From Lolium rigidum (Eukaryota > Streptophyta > Magnoliopsida > Poales > Poaceae), in assembly GCF_022539505.1 (NCBI RefSeq), contig NC_061514.1:41342869-41406868 (forward strand): 64,000 bases of DNA, written 5' to 3'. Positions 21,055 to 32,251 of this stretch are shown piece after piece. Both the position numbers and the translations under genes were made by a program. The notes beneath the pieces are model-generated. The model was not told the origin of the DNA. It saw only the letters and a program-made list of their open reading frames with translations, and did not search any database. Every line of letters begins with the position of its first letter. Positions within the stretch are counted from its first letter, which is position 1.

Positions 21055-23794
21055 ATGCCTCCTCGCATCCGTTTGACTAGGCATAGCACTCCGGAATCGA
21101 AGATGACGACAACAGATCTGGGGAGTGCTGAGTGGGAAAGATCCAAGATCTCTGCCCAAGACATCAACTTGCTGAAGAAGCTGGGGTTCAGCAAGAAATA
21201 AAACTCGCTCCGCTTTCCCAAGGAGGAGAGCTACCCAACGCCTCCAATCGAGTATCGGGTCAGTTTCGTTGACCACCTCATCCGAGGTCTTTCTCCCCCA
21301 ATCCATGAGTTTCTTCAGGGCCTTCTGTTTGTCTATGGGCTTCAACTGCATGAGTTGACGCCCAATTCCATCCTCCACGTGTCGATTTTTATCACATTGT
21401 GTGAGTGCTTCCTCGGGGTCCAACCTAATTGGGCTCGCGTGGAAGCGTATCTTCTGTCTCCGCCGTAATGGCTCCCACAACGTCGCCTACAATATTGGCG
21501 GCGTTGTTATCTGTGTTCGTTCTGACATCGAATATTTCGACGTCAAATTCCCCGACTCCGTCCAAGGTTGGCGGAAGAGGTGGCTGTATGTACATGAAGA
21601 AAGCTCCAATTCAGTGGAGGACAACATCGCCCCTTTTGACGGAGAAGCCAAAATCCTTCGCCGCCGTTCCTGGGATGCTGAAGTTACCGAAGCTGAGAAG
21701 TTGGCGACAGAAGCGCTGACGACTCGCCTCCACGAGCTACAAAACACCCGTGGCAAGGAGCTGTCGGGTATTGAGATTACCGCGTATTTCCTTAGGATTA
21801 GAGTGCAGCCTCTCCAGGCTCGCAAAAATCCCCTCTGGATGTATGCTGGTGAAAAAGACGTCGACAGGCTCTCAAAAGACCTTCCTCTGAAGGATTTTGA
21901 GAAGCTTATCCGAAGAATCTCATCGCTCAGCAAGAAGGATGCCATTCCATCTTCTTGCCGCATTACGCCATATAGTGGCGCCAATCCCCTTCCCGAGGTA
22001 ATTTTTCCTCTTAGTCGCTATATTGTCTTGTCGAGTTTTTTGTTAGTATTCATCGACTACTATCTTGGTAGCTTCTTTTGCACAACTTTTTTGTCGACAC
22101 TCTTTATTTTTTCGCAGAACCATCCCGTTCTGGCTTCTCTTCCTCCTCTTCCTGAAGGTGGAGAAGTTGAAGAACGTATCGTTGTCGACGATGACAACCA
22201 GGGTACTTCTCGCCCTGAGAGTGAAGTCACGGTTTCTCAAAAATCCGCGGCTTCCTCTGAAAAAGAAGCCGAGTCTGAGGCTACTTCCTCGACACGCTCT
22301 CTTCCTCCCGCTGTTTCTCCAAGGAACAAGAGAAAAAGGGATGAAGGTGTCGATTCTGGCACCTCCAAGGCCAACGCACCTCCTGCCGAAGAGGTTGGTC
22401 CTTCTGAAAAGAAGGCAGCCTTGAATCTTTACGAGGATTCCCTTGTCAGCTCGTAAGTTCTCTATTGCTTTGTTGTTTTCCTCTCGATGTTTTTATCTGT
22501 GTAGATTCTTATATTGTCGCCTTTGTATTGTAGAGACGATGAGGATGGAGAACAACCTATTGACGCGACTGCTCGAACGAGTACGTCACGTACTTTAGTT
22601 GTTTCTGAAGCTCAACCTGATGGGGACGAAACTTCGCCTCCTCAGCAAAACATCGAGCTTCCTACTCCTCCTGCAAGCCCCCGTGCCCCTTCGCCCAAGA
22701 GGGCAAGGGTTGAACTGACCAAGGAGTCTACCTTTCTACCTGGTAGCTCCACGACTCCTTCTCTTGATGATGTGAGTTGCTTCCTTCTTTTTTTCTATTC
22801 CGAGTATTTCAATGATGTCGACTCTTTTTTTCCTCTTTTATTGATACGATCTTCTCCCCCTTTTTTCTTTTTGCCAGCCTTTGATGAAGGAATTCATCCG
22901 TCTCGGTACCCAATTCGTCGGGTACCGTGATTATGCTAAAAAGGCCGAAGGTAATTTTTGCTACATCTTCGAGTAAATGATCTTTTCCCTTCTTTCTTGT
23001 CATGATTTTCATTGCTGTCGACTATTTTGTCAGAAAACCTTGTGGAAGCCAACAAGCGTGCTGATTCTCTTGCTCGTAAGCTGGAGCAAACAGAAAAGGC
23101 TCTCAAGAAGGCTGAATCTGATGCTGCTGTCATTGAAGATCTACGAAAAAGACTTCATGAAGCAGAAAATGCTTTGAGCGATAAGGTGACCGAGCAAGCT
23201 GCTCGAGAAAAAGACATCCTCAGCCGCTTGCAATCGCAGAGTCGACGTTTTGTTAGTAAGTACTCAAATCCTTGTGCATTTCTTCGGGTTGCTTCACTTT
23301 CTCTTACCGTACACATTGACGAGGTTCCTTTTTGCTTGTTTTCAGGGAGGACACACCAAGAGTATGATCTGGAAAGTCCTGAAGGCGACGAGCTTCTCGA
23401 CGCGCTTTCGCTCCTTGAAATCCATGGAGATGAAGCACCTGATGGCCTTGCTGATGCCGAAGCAGGTCTATCGGAGCTTTTCCCCTATTTCTTCCAGAAG
23501 AAAGAAGAGCCCAACACTTTTGCTGCTCTCGCCAAATGCTTCAACCTGATAGAAGATCTCGGGCTCAAACTTCGACAAGAAGGCCTGAAGATTGCCGTCA
23601 AAGGCACTATTGCTCTGGTTGCCAACAACCAACAAAACGTCGACTGGGCAAAAGTTGGCGACATCGAGGAGATGGAGACAAAGAAGTGGCAAACTTTGAT
23701 TAAAGCTGCCAAGCCTCCCTCAAAACCGATCCTTGCCCTTCTCGGTTGCAAGCCAGCTTCTGCTCTGAGTTCATCTAAGCCGGAGGTCAAGTAG
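21055..23794 (+). CDS. Antisense ORF of element D, first part (Transposase_28 / 'putative gypsy type transposon' family), spliced
   Basis: Exons from ATG 21055 are joined over good GT-AG introns: 21998-22117, 22453-22533, 22772-22877, 22951-23033 and 23256-23345. The N-terminal region (FPKEESYPTPPIEYRVSF, LLFVYGLQLHELTPNSIL) is what I know as the Transposase_28 / putative gypsy-type transposon domain. An acidic serine-rich stretch follows, then a coiled coil (ENLVEANKRADSLARKLEQ) and a helical C-domain (KCFNLIEDLGLKLRQEGLKI) ending SSKPEVK. A TAA at 21199-21201 and a frame change near 21437 interrupt the first exon; the latter sits at a CTG-type discordance. It lies between pol and LTR on the strand opposite to pol. 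Function is unknown, and the family name does not imply a proven transposase. Confidence 0.75.
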
Positions 23795-23981
23795 ACCACC
23801 CTGTCTTTCTTACTTTTTCTTCTTCTTTTTTCCTTCTGAAGCTGTCGCTAAAGTATCTTTGGCGACACTTACCCCACTAGTTTGTTAGGGTATCCTTCAT
23901 TGTAATGCCTTGTAAATATTGTGAGAATCAATGGAAATCTATTTTGCTTGATAATTGATGTCGAAATTTTTATTTTCAGTT

Positions 23982-24978
23982 AATATTTGATAACTACACT
24001 CCAACTCCTCGCCCATCCAATGTTTTTCCTGCTGCCTCCCACTCGAAGAAAATGCCTGTTGATAGCGAGTTTGGTGAAGATTCCTCGAGTAAGGATTCAG
24101 CGCGGGACTTGAAGGAACTTCGTCAGCACCTTCAGTATGCGAAGAAGCAAACACTTGTGATGATGGAGCAAGCTCGAAAGTCATCCGAAAAAGAGAAGGT
24201 TGCACTACAGCAAGCTCAAGAAGCTATAGCTGCCAAGGAAGCCACCATTTCTGAAGCTGCAGAAGCTACCACCCGAGAAAATTTTATGCTCGAGTTGATG
24301 AATGAAGCCAGTTTGGATATGTCAGGTATGCTTTTGCAAACTAAAACTTCGTCTATTTTTTTACTGTATCCTCCTTTGAAAATCTTGCGCTGTCGCCAAA
24401 TAGGTTCCTTTCTAAATACTGCTGCTGAAGACCAAAGAGTAGACGCAAGGACCAATCTCCTGGTTAACCTTTCGCTCGATCATGGTTCTCTGTTCTGGGC
24501 CACTCCAGAACGCACCCGTCAGATTGTCAGGTTTCAAGACCGCGCCTGTCAGGTTCGTGAGTTCCTTGAGTTCTGTACCAGAACCTTGTCCTTGGTTTAT
24601 AGTACAATGTTTCCTCGGAACGAAGTACCGGACACTCTTCTTGGTCTGATGGAAAAAATTCGGGATGCCCCTCGTATCCATAACTTTGTGCGAGCTCAAC
24701 TATCTGCTGGAGCAAGATTCGCCATGATTATGATACAAATCTGCTACCGAAAATTAGACCTGACGAATATTGTCGCCAAGTGTCTGGCCAAGCAGTCGAA
24801 GCGAAAAAGGAACATCGACAAAATCAATGAGACTGTAACTCCTGTGGCCGAGGAAATGATGGACGAACTTCTTCGGATGGACTTTGAGTTTTTTGTCAAA
24901 GGGAGCTATGTTGAGCATACGACAACTTCTACAAATAACAAAGGTCTATCCATAGATAGTATATTAGGCATCAAATGA
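23982..24978 (+). CDS. Antisense ORF of element D, second coiled-coil plus C-domain module
   Basis: After a stop at 23794 and about 190 bases ending in a good acceptor (ttattttcag, 23971-23980), a second open segment begins. It has a coiled coil (DLKELRQHLQYAKKQ, EKVALQQAQEAIAAKEATIS), an intron 24325-24404 (gtatgc to caaatag), and a C-domain (RDAPRIHNFVRAQLSAGARF) ending IDSILGIK. This C-domain aligns in pattern with the end of the antisense ORF of element I (LFKVLWPEEE followed by DRLKGAGRRI). It may be an alternative 3' part of the ORF upstream or a duplicated module. No own start codon context was obvious. Confidence 0.65.
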
Positions 24979-25475
24979 GCTGTACTATATTGCAGGAAAT
25001 TGTATATATATTTGTTTGTGTTGAATTCTTCTTGACGACAAAGTTGTCTATATTGTAAAGTATAATCTATCTTGTATAAGCCCCCGAGCCTTTAGCCGGA
25101 GCTCAAGCTTTATTATTTTTTTTATGCCTTGGTGGCTTTGCTATTTTGCGAGAGTGTATGTATTTTGTTGCCACGGGTTATGAGCCCCCGAGCTTTTTGT
25201 TGATCACTATCTTGTATTGATTTGTGAGGTGCTTTGCACCAAGACAAAATTATCATGAAGAGCTATATTGCAATCATTGGGCGTGAGCCCCCGAGTGTGT
25301 CGAAAAAGAGGATGTAAATCATCAATATCTTTGCTATATTGCAGCACCGCGAGCCCGCCTCATTAAAAACCTTTCCAGCCCCACTCGGTGCCCTGAAAAG
25401 GAAAAGAGTGCATCTGAAAACTCGCGGGCGTTTCAGTACATTGTATTTTTACAGCGGAGGATCTATATTTCGGCT
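24979..25475. other. Spacer between antisense ORF and pol of element D
   Basis: This is the convergent 3' region where antisense ORF and pol meet tail to tail. It contains three copies of gcccccgag (25080-25088, 25184-25192, 25287-25295), the reverse complement of the polypurine-tract core. No coding frame. Confidence 0.65.
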
Positions 25476-26358
25476 CTAGGCATATAAACGCCTGAGTTGC
25501 GCCACGTTCCAGGGGTTTTGCTCGGCAACCCCTGTCTTCTTGTCTTTTATCCTGTATGCTCCTCCTTCGAGTACTTCTGTGATGATGTAAGGGCCAAGCC
25601 ACGGCGACTCAAGTTTCTCATGACTTTTTTGCGTGAGCCGAAGAACTAAGTCGCCAACCTAAAAAGATCTCGGGCGCAAACGTCGACTATGGTAGTTTTT
25701 CAGGTCTTGCTGGTACTTAGTGACTCGTGATAACACCTCGTCTCGAGCTTCGTCTAGTGCGTCGACATCATCTTCCAGTGCTTTTCTTGAGGCCTCTTCG
25801 TCGTACTCTGTAACTCTTGGAGAATCATGCTCTATTTCTATTGGCAACACTGCTTCCGCTCCATGGACCAGAAAAAACGGTGTTTCCTATGTCGCCGTAT
25901 TTGGTGTTGTTTGAATACTCCATAACACACTTGGTAGCTCTTCAGGCCAAGTATGTCGAGCTTTTTCCAGTGGTGCTAGCAATCGCTTCTTGATCCCATT
26001 GCAGATAATGCCATTGGCTTTTTCGACTTGACCATTGGTTTGCGGGTGCGCAACTGCTGCAATCCTTGGATGTGAAGTTGCTACCATTGTCCGTGACGAT
26101 GCTATTAGGCACTCCAAACCTGAAGACGATGCTTTTCACGAATTTGACGACAGACGCTCCGTCTGGTGAATTTATCGGTTTTGCTTCTATCCACTTTGTG
26201 AATTTATCGACAGCAACGAGCATATACTCGTATCCTCCTGGCGAGGCCTTGTGTAGTTTTCCCACCATGTCGAGGCCCCATTGAGCAAAAGGCCAAGACA
26301 ATGGTATTGGCATCAGTTCTGCTGCCGGAGAGTGAGGCTTCGGGCAAATCTCTGGCAC
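25476..26358 (-). pseudogene. Gypsy integrase core and C-terminus (element D)
   Basis: The minus-strand frames carry the integrase core: WGLDMVGKLHKASPGGYEYM (first Asp), FGVPNSIVTDNGSNFTS (second Asp) and AHPQTNGQVEKANG (Glu). The C-terminal part follows (ELPSVLWSIQTTPNTAT, EARDEVLSRVTKYQQDLKNY) and pol ends NVAQLRRLYA with a TAG at 25476-25478. Frameshifts lie near 26120, 25887 and 25659. No chromodomain is visible, consistent with the Tat lineage. Confidence 0.87.
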
Positions 26359-27080
26359 GCATCACAAGTTCGTACTATCTCCTTCGCGTCCTCGATTGCT
26401 ATCAACCAGTAAAACCCTGCTCGAAAAACCTTGGCTGCGATAGCTCGACTGCTTGCGTGATGACCACAGATCCCTTCGTGCACATCCTTCAAAATCATCA
26501 TTCCTTCTTCGGGTGTGACGCACCTTTGTAAAACTCCCGAAATACTTCGTTTGTACAGCTCCCCTTTTACCACAGTAAAGGCTTTGGATCGTCTGATAAC
26601 TCGCCTTGCTTCAACTGGATCATTGGGTATTTCTTTTCTTAGGATGTATGATATGTATACCTGCATCCATGGAATTTGTATCATCATTACGAGATCCTGT
26701 TCCTCTTCTTCTTCTGGTATTTCTTTGGTATCCCCCGAGGGTTTGTCATCTTTCTCCTTCTTCTTTGCTTTCTTCGACTTTGTAGATCTCTCTGCTATCT
26801 CTTCCCAGAATACGCCTGGTGGAATCGCGAGACATTGCGACCCGATGTTTGCGAGAACATCGGCTTCATCGTTGCTTAGTCTGCTGATGTGGTTTACCTC
26901 GCATCCATCAAACAATTTCTCGAGCTCGTTGTATACCTCCTTGTATGCTACCATACTATCATTGACTGCGTCACATTGATTCATGACTTGTTGAGCCACC
27001 AATTGAGAGTCGCCAAATATTTTTAGTCGAGTAGCACCACAAGCCTTCGCCATCTTCATCCCATGTATGTGGGCTTCATA
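26313..27080 (-). pseudogene. Second half of RNase H and integrase zinc finger (element D)
   Basis: The frame starts after an in-frame TAA (27078-27080) inside RNase H. It continues with IFGDSQLVAQQVMNQ (Asp-Ser motif) and HISRLSNDEADVLANIG (last Asp), then a lysine/glutamate-rich linker and the H2C2 zinc finger (HEGICGHHASSRAI, CDACQRFA) that opens the integrase. The single TAA replaces a Glu-type codon before YEAHIHGMKMA. Otherwise the frame joins the upstream RNase H. Confidence 0.87.
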
Positions 27081-28591
27081 TTATGCCTCATTGTTTGACG
27101 CGTTTGGAAACATCATCCGTAAGACATACTTTAATTTGTCGCCTTCAGGTGATATTAGTATCACACCTGCTCCTGCTCCTTCTAACCTCTTGGACCCGTC
27201 AAAGTTCATAGTCCAGGTTCTCGATAAATCTGGGGGTCCTGTATTTTGTAGCTCCATCCACTCTGCAATGAAATTTGGTAAAATTTGCGACTTTATTGCC
27301 TTTCTTTTTTCGTACATGATGTCCCGAGGGGAAAGTTCTATTCCCCAAAGGGAGACACGACCCGTAGCTTCTGGATTATTTAGTATGTTGGATAAAGGCG
27401 CCTCATTGACCACTATTATCGGATGTGCCGAAAAATAGTGGCGTAATTTTCTTGCTGTCGTGAATACTCCGTATGCTAACTTCTGGTACTGCGGGTACCG
27501 CTGTTTGGAAGGCGATAAAACTTCACTGATGAAGTATACCGGCCTCTGCACTCCATGGAGTTTTCCTTCTTCTTCTCTTTCGACAACAAGTGCCGTGCTG
27601 ACCACCTGAGGTGTGGCTGCAATGTATAACAGGAGGGGTTCCTTCTCGTTAGGCGCCACCAAGATTGGTGGTGTCAAAATTGTGCGCTTGAGATCCTCGA
27701 AAGCTCTATCTGCCTCTTCGTTCCATTGAAATTTCTCTCCTTGCTTAATCAAAGCATAGAACGGTAACGCCTTTTCTCCCAGCCTGGCGATGAACCTGCT
27801 TAAAGCTGCGACTCGCCCAGTTAACTGTTGTATTTCTTTCAACTTTGTTGGCTTCCTCATTGTTACGATAGCTTGAATTTTTCTGGATTTGCTTCAATCC
27901 CTCTTGCTGAAACTAGGAACCCGAGAAGTTCTCTCGTGAGGACGCCGAAAGAACATTTCGTCGGGTTCAATTTGAGGCAGAACTTGTCGAGGTTGTCGAA
28001 GGTTTCCTTTAGATCCTCGATCAACGTTGTCCCCTTTTTTGACGTTATGACGACATCATCGATGTACACTTGTACGTTTCTCCCAGTCTGTGTTGCCAGG
28101 CATTTCTGCATCATCCGCTGATATGTTGCTCCCGCGTTTTTCAAGCCAAAGGGCATTGTTCTGTAGCAAAACACGCCGTAAGGTGTTATGAACGCTGTTT
28201 TTACTTCTTCTTCTTCTTTTAATCTGATCTGGTTATAACCAGCGTATGCATCCAGGAAGGAAAGACGTTCGCATCCTGCCGTGGAGTCGATAATTTGATC
28301 GATCCTTGGGAGGGGAAAGTGATCCTTTGGACAGTGTTTATTGAGACACGTGAAGTCGACGCACATGCGAAGGACTTTCGTGTTTTTCTTCGGTACCAAC
28401 ACTGGGTTGGCTACCCATGTTGCCTCTGTATGTAGTTCTTTGATGAAACCAGCTTCTCTTAGTCGATCTATCTCCGACAGCATAGCTTTGCGGTTTGGTT
28501 CCGAAAAACGCCGCAAAGGTTGTTTGATGGGTCTCGCAATTGGATCCAAGTTCAGGTGGTGCTCGGCAAGTTCCCTGGGTACTCCTGGCAT
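27081..28591 (-). pseudogene. Gypsy reverse transcriptase and first half of RNase H (element D)
   Basis: The RT contains VPKKNTKVLRMCVDFTCLNK, PLPRIDQIIDSTAGC, FLDAYAGYNQI, MPFGLKNAGATYQRMM and the active site YIDDVVITSK. A one-base deletion at about 27863 shifts the frame inside the connection subdomain. The next frame has the gypsy tether and an RNase H start MNFDGSKRLEGAGAGVILIS with the first Asp. As a single polyprotein it would copy the element RNA into cDNA in the particle. Confidence 0.9.
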
Positions 28592-28654
28592 GTCAGCTGA
28601 ACACCATGCGAAGATTTTCCAGTGCTCACGGAGGAACTCGATGAGCGCGCTTTC

Positions 28655-29305
28655 CTATGCGAGGTCCATGTTTGTTGCGATGGAAGTCGTTTTCTTCGGA
28701 TCTGTCGGGTGGATCTGCACCTCGTTGGAATCTTTCGTAGTGTTAAAGGTTGATTCTTTATTAGGTCTCCCAACATCTGGCAGCACATCATAATCAGTAA
28801 TGAGCCTTGACGCCATGTATTCTGCTTGCATCCCGAAAGTTTCTGATAGTCGATGAAAATCTCTGTCGCACTTATCAGCTAACGCGAAACTTCCTTTGAC
28901 TGTGATTGGTCCCTTAGGTCCTGGTAGCCTCCATAGCAAATACGTGTAATGTGGTACCGCCATAAACCTGGCATACGCTGGTCGTCCCAACAAGGCGTGA
29001 TACTGCGATGGGAAATCCACGACTTCGAACTCCAGCCTTTCTATTCTGTAATTTTCTCGGATCTTCCCCAACAGATAACTTGGCTTTTCTGGTGTGATGC
29101 CATGAAAACGTGTATCAGTTGGTTTCAGGTTTGCTAGAGATTTGTTCATCTTCCTTAGCGTATCTGCGTACATAAGGTTTAGACTGCTGCCTCCATCTAT
29201 GAATACTCGAGAAACATCGAATCCTGCGATCACCGCTCGGTAAGATAAGTGCTGACCGCCCTGGTCGAGGAACTTGCTGCGGATGATCCGCAATTGTGAA
29301 GCCAA
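28655..29305 (-). pseudogene. Gypsy aspartic protease region (element D)
   Basis: The motif SRVFIDGGSSLNLMYADTLR holds the protease-type D-G-G-S in place of the more usual D-S/T-G. It is followed by FHGITPEKPSYLLGKI and VDFPSQYHALLGRPAYARFM, the retropepsin-like domain of Tat elements. A frameshift at about 29250-29305 disconnects it from gag upstream. The frame ends at 28655, shortly before the RT. Confidence 0.82.
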
Positions 29306-30848
29306 TGTCCTGCCCTGACCAATTTAGGTACTCAATCGTTGGTGGAGGCATCTTTTCTGCCATGAACACTTGTCGCGAAATCACTTTCTGAGCTCTATTG
29401 GACGGCCTTACCTTCTGAATCATCGAGACCGATCCGTTGGAGTTGGGGTCGATGTATGGGGGTGGTTGTGGTGCTGCCGCTATTCTGAGTTGGTGTCGGT
29501 TTTCTTCCGTAATTGCGGGAGGAGGTGGTAGGTGGATCTCGCTCCTAGGTCCTTGAGGATTTCTATTTGTTGCCTGCGCATTGGCTTGCCCTGCAAACCT
29601 TAGCATTGCCTGAAAATTTCGGCAATCCTTCTCGCAGTGTCCCGACCGTCTCTTCCCATTATTGTCGACATAAAAATGCATCTGACATGGCCCGTTCATC
29701 ATATCCTCGGGAGACACAAAAGGTCTCTGAAACCTTGGTCCATTATTTTGTCTGTTATTTCGGGGATCATCTCTATTGTCGCCACGCTGATCGTTGCCTC
29801 TTTGATAGTCGTCTCTGTTGCTTCCTCCACTGTTTCCTCGAAAGCCAGCTGAGATTTGGCCAGGAGCATCATAACTCGAGAACTGTCGAGAAAAATGTCG
29901 TCTATTTTGAAAATTGCGATTGCGGTCTTCCTCAGCCGACCTGTGTCGCTTATTGTGGACAGCATCCTCTCCATCTGCCCACCTGTTTGCTATCTCCATT
30001 AACGCGGATACTGTCTTTGGGTTGGTTCTCCCCAAATCCTCGATGAAATCTCCCCGTCGAATTCCTGCCACGAATGCATCTATTGCTCTCTCGTCAGATA
30101 TGTTTTCTGCCGAATTTTTGATGATATTCCATCTCTGGATGTACTTTCTCATTGACTCATCGTGCTTTTGTCGACATGACCTCAGCTCCTCTAGCGATGC
30201 GGTTTTTTTGCAAGTGGACTGGAAGTTTTTGACAAATATATCCTCAAAGTCATCCCAGCTGTCTATGGAACCTGAAGGAAGCTTCTTTATCCAAGATCGT
30301 GCAGCTCCACTTAGGTGTACTTGAATGCTTTGCATAGCTGTTGCTCTGGTTCCACCTATCAACTTCACTGTCTTGAGATAATCGACTAGCCAATCCTCGG
30401 GATCTTGCAGGCCGTCGAATTTTTTGAAATTATCGGGTAGCTTAAACCCTGAAGGCACCCGAGTTTTTCGGACCCTCCTTGTAAAGCATGGTAACCCACA
30501 CATATCTTCTTCGGCTATGTCTGGAGACTGCCGATGCTCCCTTCTATTTTGTCGTGCTCTATCTACCCTTGCTTGAATTTCTGTGTCTCTTGCTCCGCTG
30601 GTTCTCTCGGGACCTGGTGCTGCCGCAGCAGGTCGTGGGCTATTTTGCCTTGCCGATCCTTCGGGAGGTGAGTTTACGAACGCCGCTCCCATGACTCCTA
30701 CTCCTGCCATAGCCATGTTGTATAGTGCTTCTCTTGGATCTCCGGCAGGTGGTTTGGATGCGAGGATGTAGGCTTGTGTCGCCATATAGCCAGCTTCTGG
30801 CGTCCTAGGGATAATGTTCCCTCTCGTGTCTATCGACATAAAGGACAT
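29115..30848 (-). pseudogene. Gypsy gag, central and C-terminal part (element D)
   Basis: The retrotransposon gag domain is clear: FDGLQDPEDWLVDYLKTVKL, HLSGAARSWIKKLPSGSIDS, FVKNFQSTCKKTASLEEL, IQRWNIIKNSAENISDERAI. An arginine/asparagine-rich region and a non-classical zinc-binding stretch (CQMHFYVDNNGKRRSGHCEK, then DC) follow. The frame continues into the protease region, then loses phase near 29250. It is continuous with the upstream frame except for one missing base at about 30860. Confidence 0.87.
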
Positions 30849-31813
30849 GTCGAGTTTTGAACTAGATTCTCTCTCTTAGCTTCAGGTATGTTGTTTAGTC
30901 GAGATCTTGCCCTGTTGCGAGCTTCTCTGTGACTGCTTCCCGAAGTACCTGACTGACGACTTAGCTCCGCTCTGCGCCTACTCGATGCTGATGCTGCTTC
31001 TTGCCTCTTGTCCAAGGTGATTTTCTGTTTCTCGAGCTCTCGCCTAGTTCGTGCGAGTCTATATTGATATGCTTGTAGCTCCTCAGCTGTTGCTGCTACC
31101 GTCATCGGCTCTGTACCATTGATAGCTCTGTCGACTCGATCCCATACTGTCTGCGGAAGTTGCACCATCTCCCGCGTCCTTGTGCCGATGTATTTTGTTC
31201 CTAGACCTCGCGTGAGATCTGCAGGATCGACAAACAGATTTCCCGCCTCGTCGAAGTTCTCTGATGTCTCTTCCTGAGGTCGGCTTGTGTCTCCGATTGC
31301 ATAGATCTGATGATGCTTTATTTTTTGAATTTTGTCGAGATTGGTGACACCGTCATATAGACCGGCGAAGACCTTTCCGACAGTGATGGATTTGTCGATG
31401 AAGTCGAAACTGTCGACACTGTCAGAATCGCTGCTTATATTGGAGTCCGCAGACGACTCGAAGGACATGTCGCTGAAGATCTTGGCGAGTTTTTCACTTG
31501 CCCTGGTGCTGATGAAGCGTGGCGATGAAGTCTCCTCGTCGCCTGACTCGATTGATGATGTCGAGCTCGAAAAATCGGGATCGATCGCTGATAATCCCGA
31601 CGAGATCGGAATTTCGAGACGATACGCTCCTTCTTTCTCGACGCGAAATTGGAACCTTCCGAACGTCATCTCCATGGGCTCCTCCAGATACGCATATGCA
31701 TCCAAACGGGAGGGCGGGTGAGGTACAAAATCGACTAGACCAGTTTCGATCTGTCTACCTCTGTCCATTGTGTTGCTCGAAGTTGATGAAGTCGACGATC
31801 TTGAACGTGCCAT
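30830..31813 (-). pseudogene. Gypsy gag, N-terminal part (element D)
   Basis: From the ATG at 31813 (MARSRSSTSSTSSN) the protein is acidic and serine-rich. It has a segment MTFGRFQFRVEKEGAYRLEI, a long helical region (AEELQAYQYRLARTRRELEK) and ends RSRLNNIPEAKRENLVQN before phase is lost by one base. It belongs to the same Gag as the central part. The ATG lies 28 bases after the primer-binding site. Confidence 0.8.
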
Positions 31814-31840
31814 CGAGATCAGCTCCTTGACACCTCTAGT

Positions 31841-31857
31841 TCCCACAGACGGCGCCA
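31841..31857 (-). other. Primer-binding site of element D
   Basis: The minus-strand TGGCGCCGTCTGTGGGA starts two bases after the 5' LTR. Such TGGCGCC sites are typical of plant gypsy elements of the Tat/Athila branch. Confidence 0.87.
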
Positions 31858-31859
31858 AT

Positions 31860-32246
31860 TGACAAGGGATTAACTTATCAATGCCTACGTATTGTAGACT
31901 AGGGTTTAGTTGGAAGTAGAGGGCAAGTAGATCTCGAAGGTTTCAGCCGAAAAGTACTCGACGATTATGAAAACTAGGGTTGCGTGAACAATGAATCGAT
32001 CCCTTTCTTTGTCCCTCGACTTCCCCTTATATAGGAGGCGGAGCCGAGGGATTCGTAACATACAAGTTTACAGAGTCCGGGAGGGTTTCCAACCCGTCCC
32101 TCAAGATTACAAGTAGTATTCCTAATACAACTCTAGCTTTCCTTGATTACAACTTGGGCTTCCGAATATTCTTATTCATCGAGTCATGGGCCTTAAGCAA
32201 ACCCCGGGCACCATCTTCGGCAGGCCCATTGGGGATGCCTATGTCA
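31860..32246 (-). repeat. 5' LTR of element D (387 bp)
   Basis: Identical in length to 19261-19647. The minus-strand TATA-like CCTCCTATATAAGG (32026-32039) would drive gag-pol transcription. It is followed by the GCAGG target duplication. Confidence 0.93.
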
Positions 32247-32251
32247 GCAGG

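Larger units (their letters stand above)
19261..32246 (-). mobile_element. Element D: Ty3/gypsy Tat-type retrotransposon with antisense ORF, nested in element C
   Basis: LTRs of 387 bp each (19261-19647 and 31860-32246) are flanked by a 5-bp duplication GCAGG (19256-19260 and 32247-32251). The element is on the minus strand: PBS at 31841-31857, then gag, protease, RT, RNase H, integrase down to 25476, and a polypurine tract at 19648-19659. Between integrase and the 3' LTR are almost 6 kb with a multi-exon ORF on the opposite (plus) strand, an architecture known from the Tat lineage. The LTRs differ at about 7 of 387 bases by eye. Gag-pol is broken by a few frameshifts and one stop. Confidence 0.93.

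Noticed and set aside
21401..24978. Host gene with introns
   Set aside because: Intron structure is convincing, but it lies between the LTRs and TSDs of element D and belongs to the Tat antisense ORF type.
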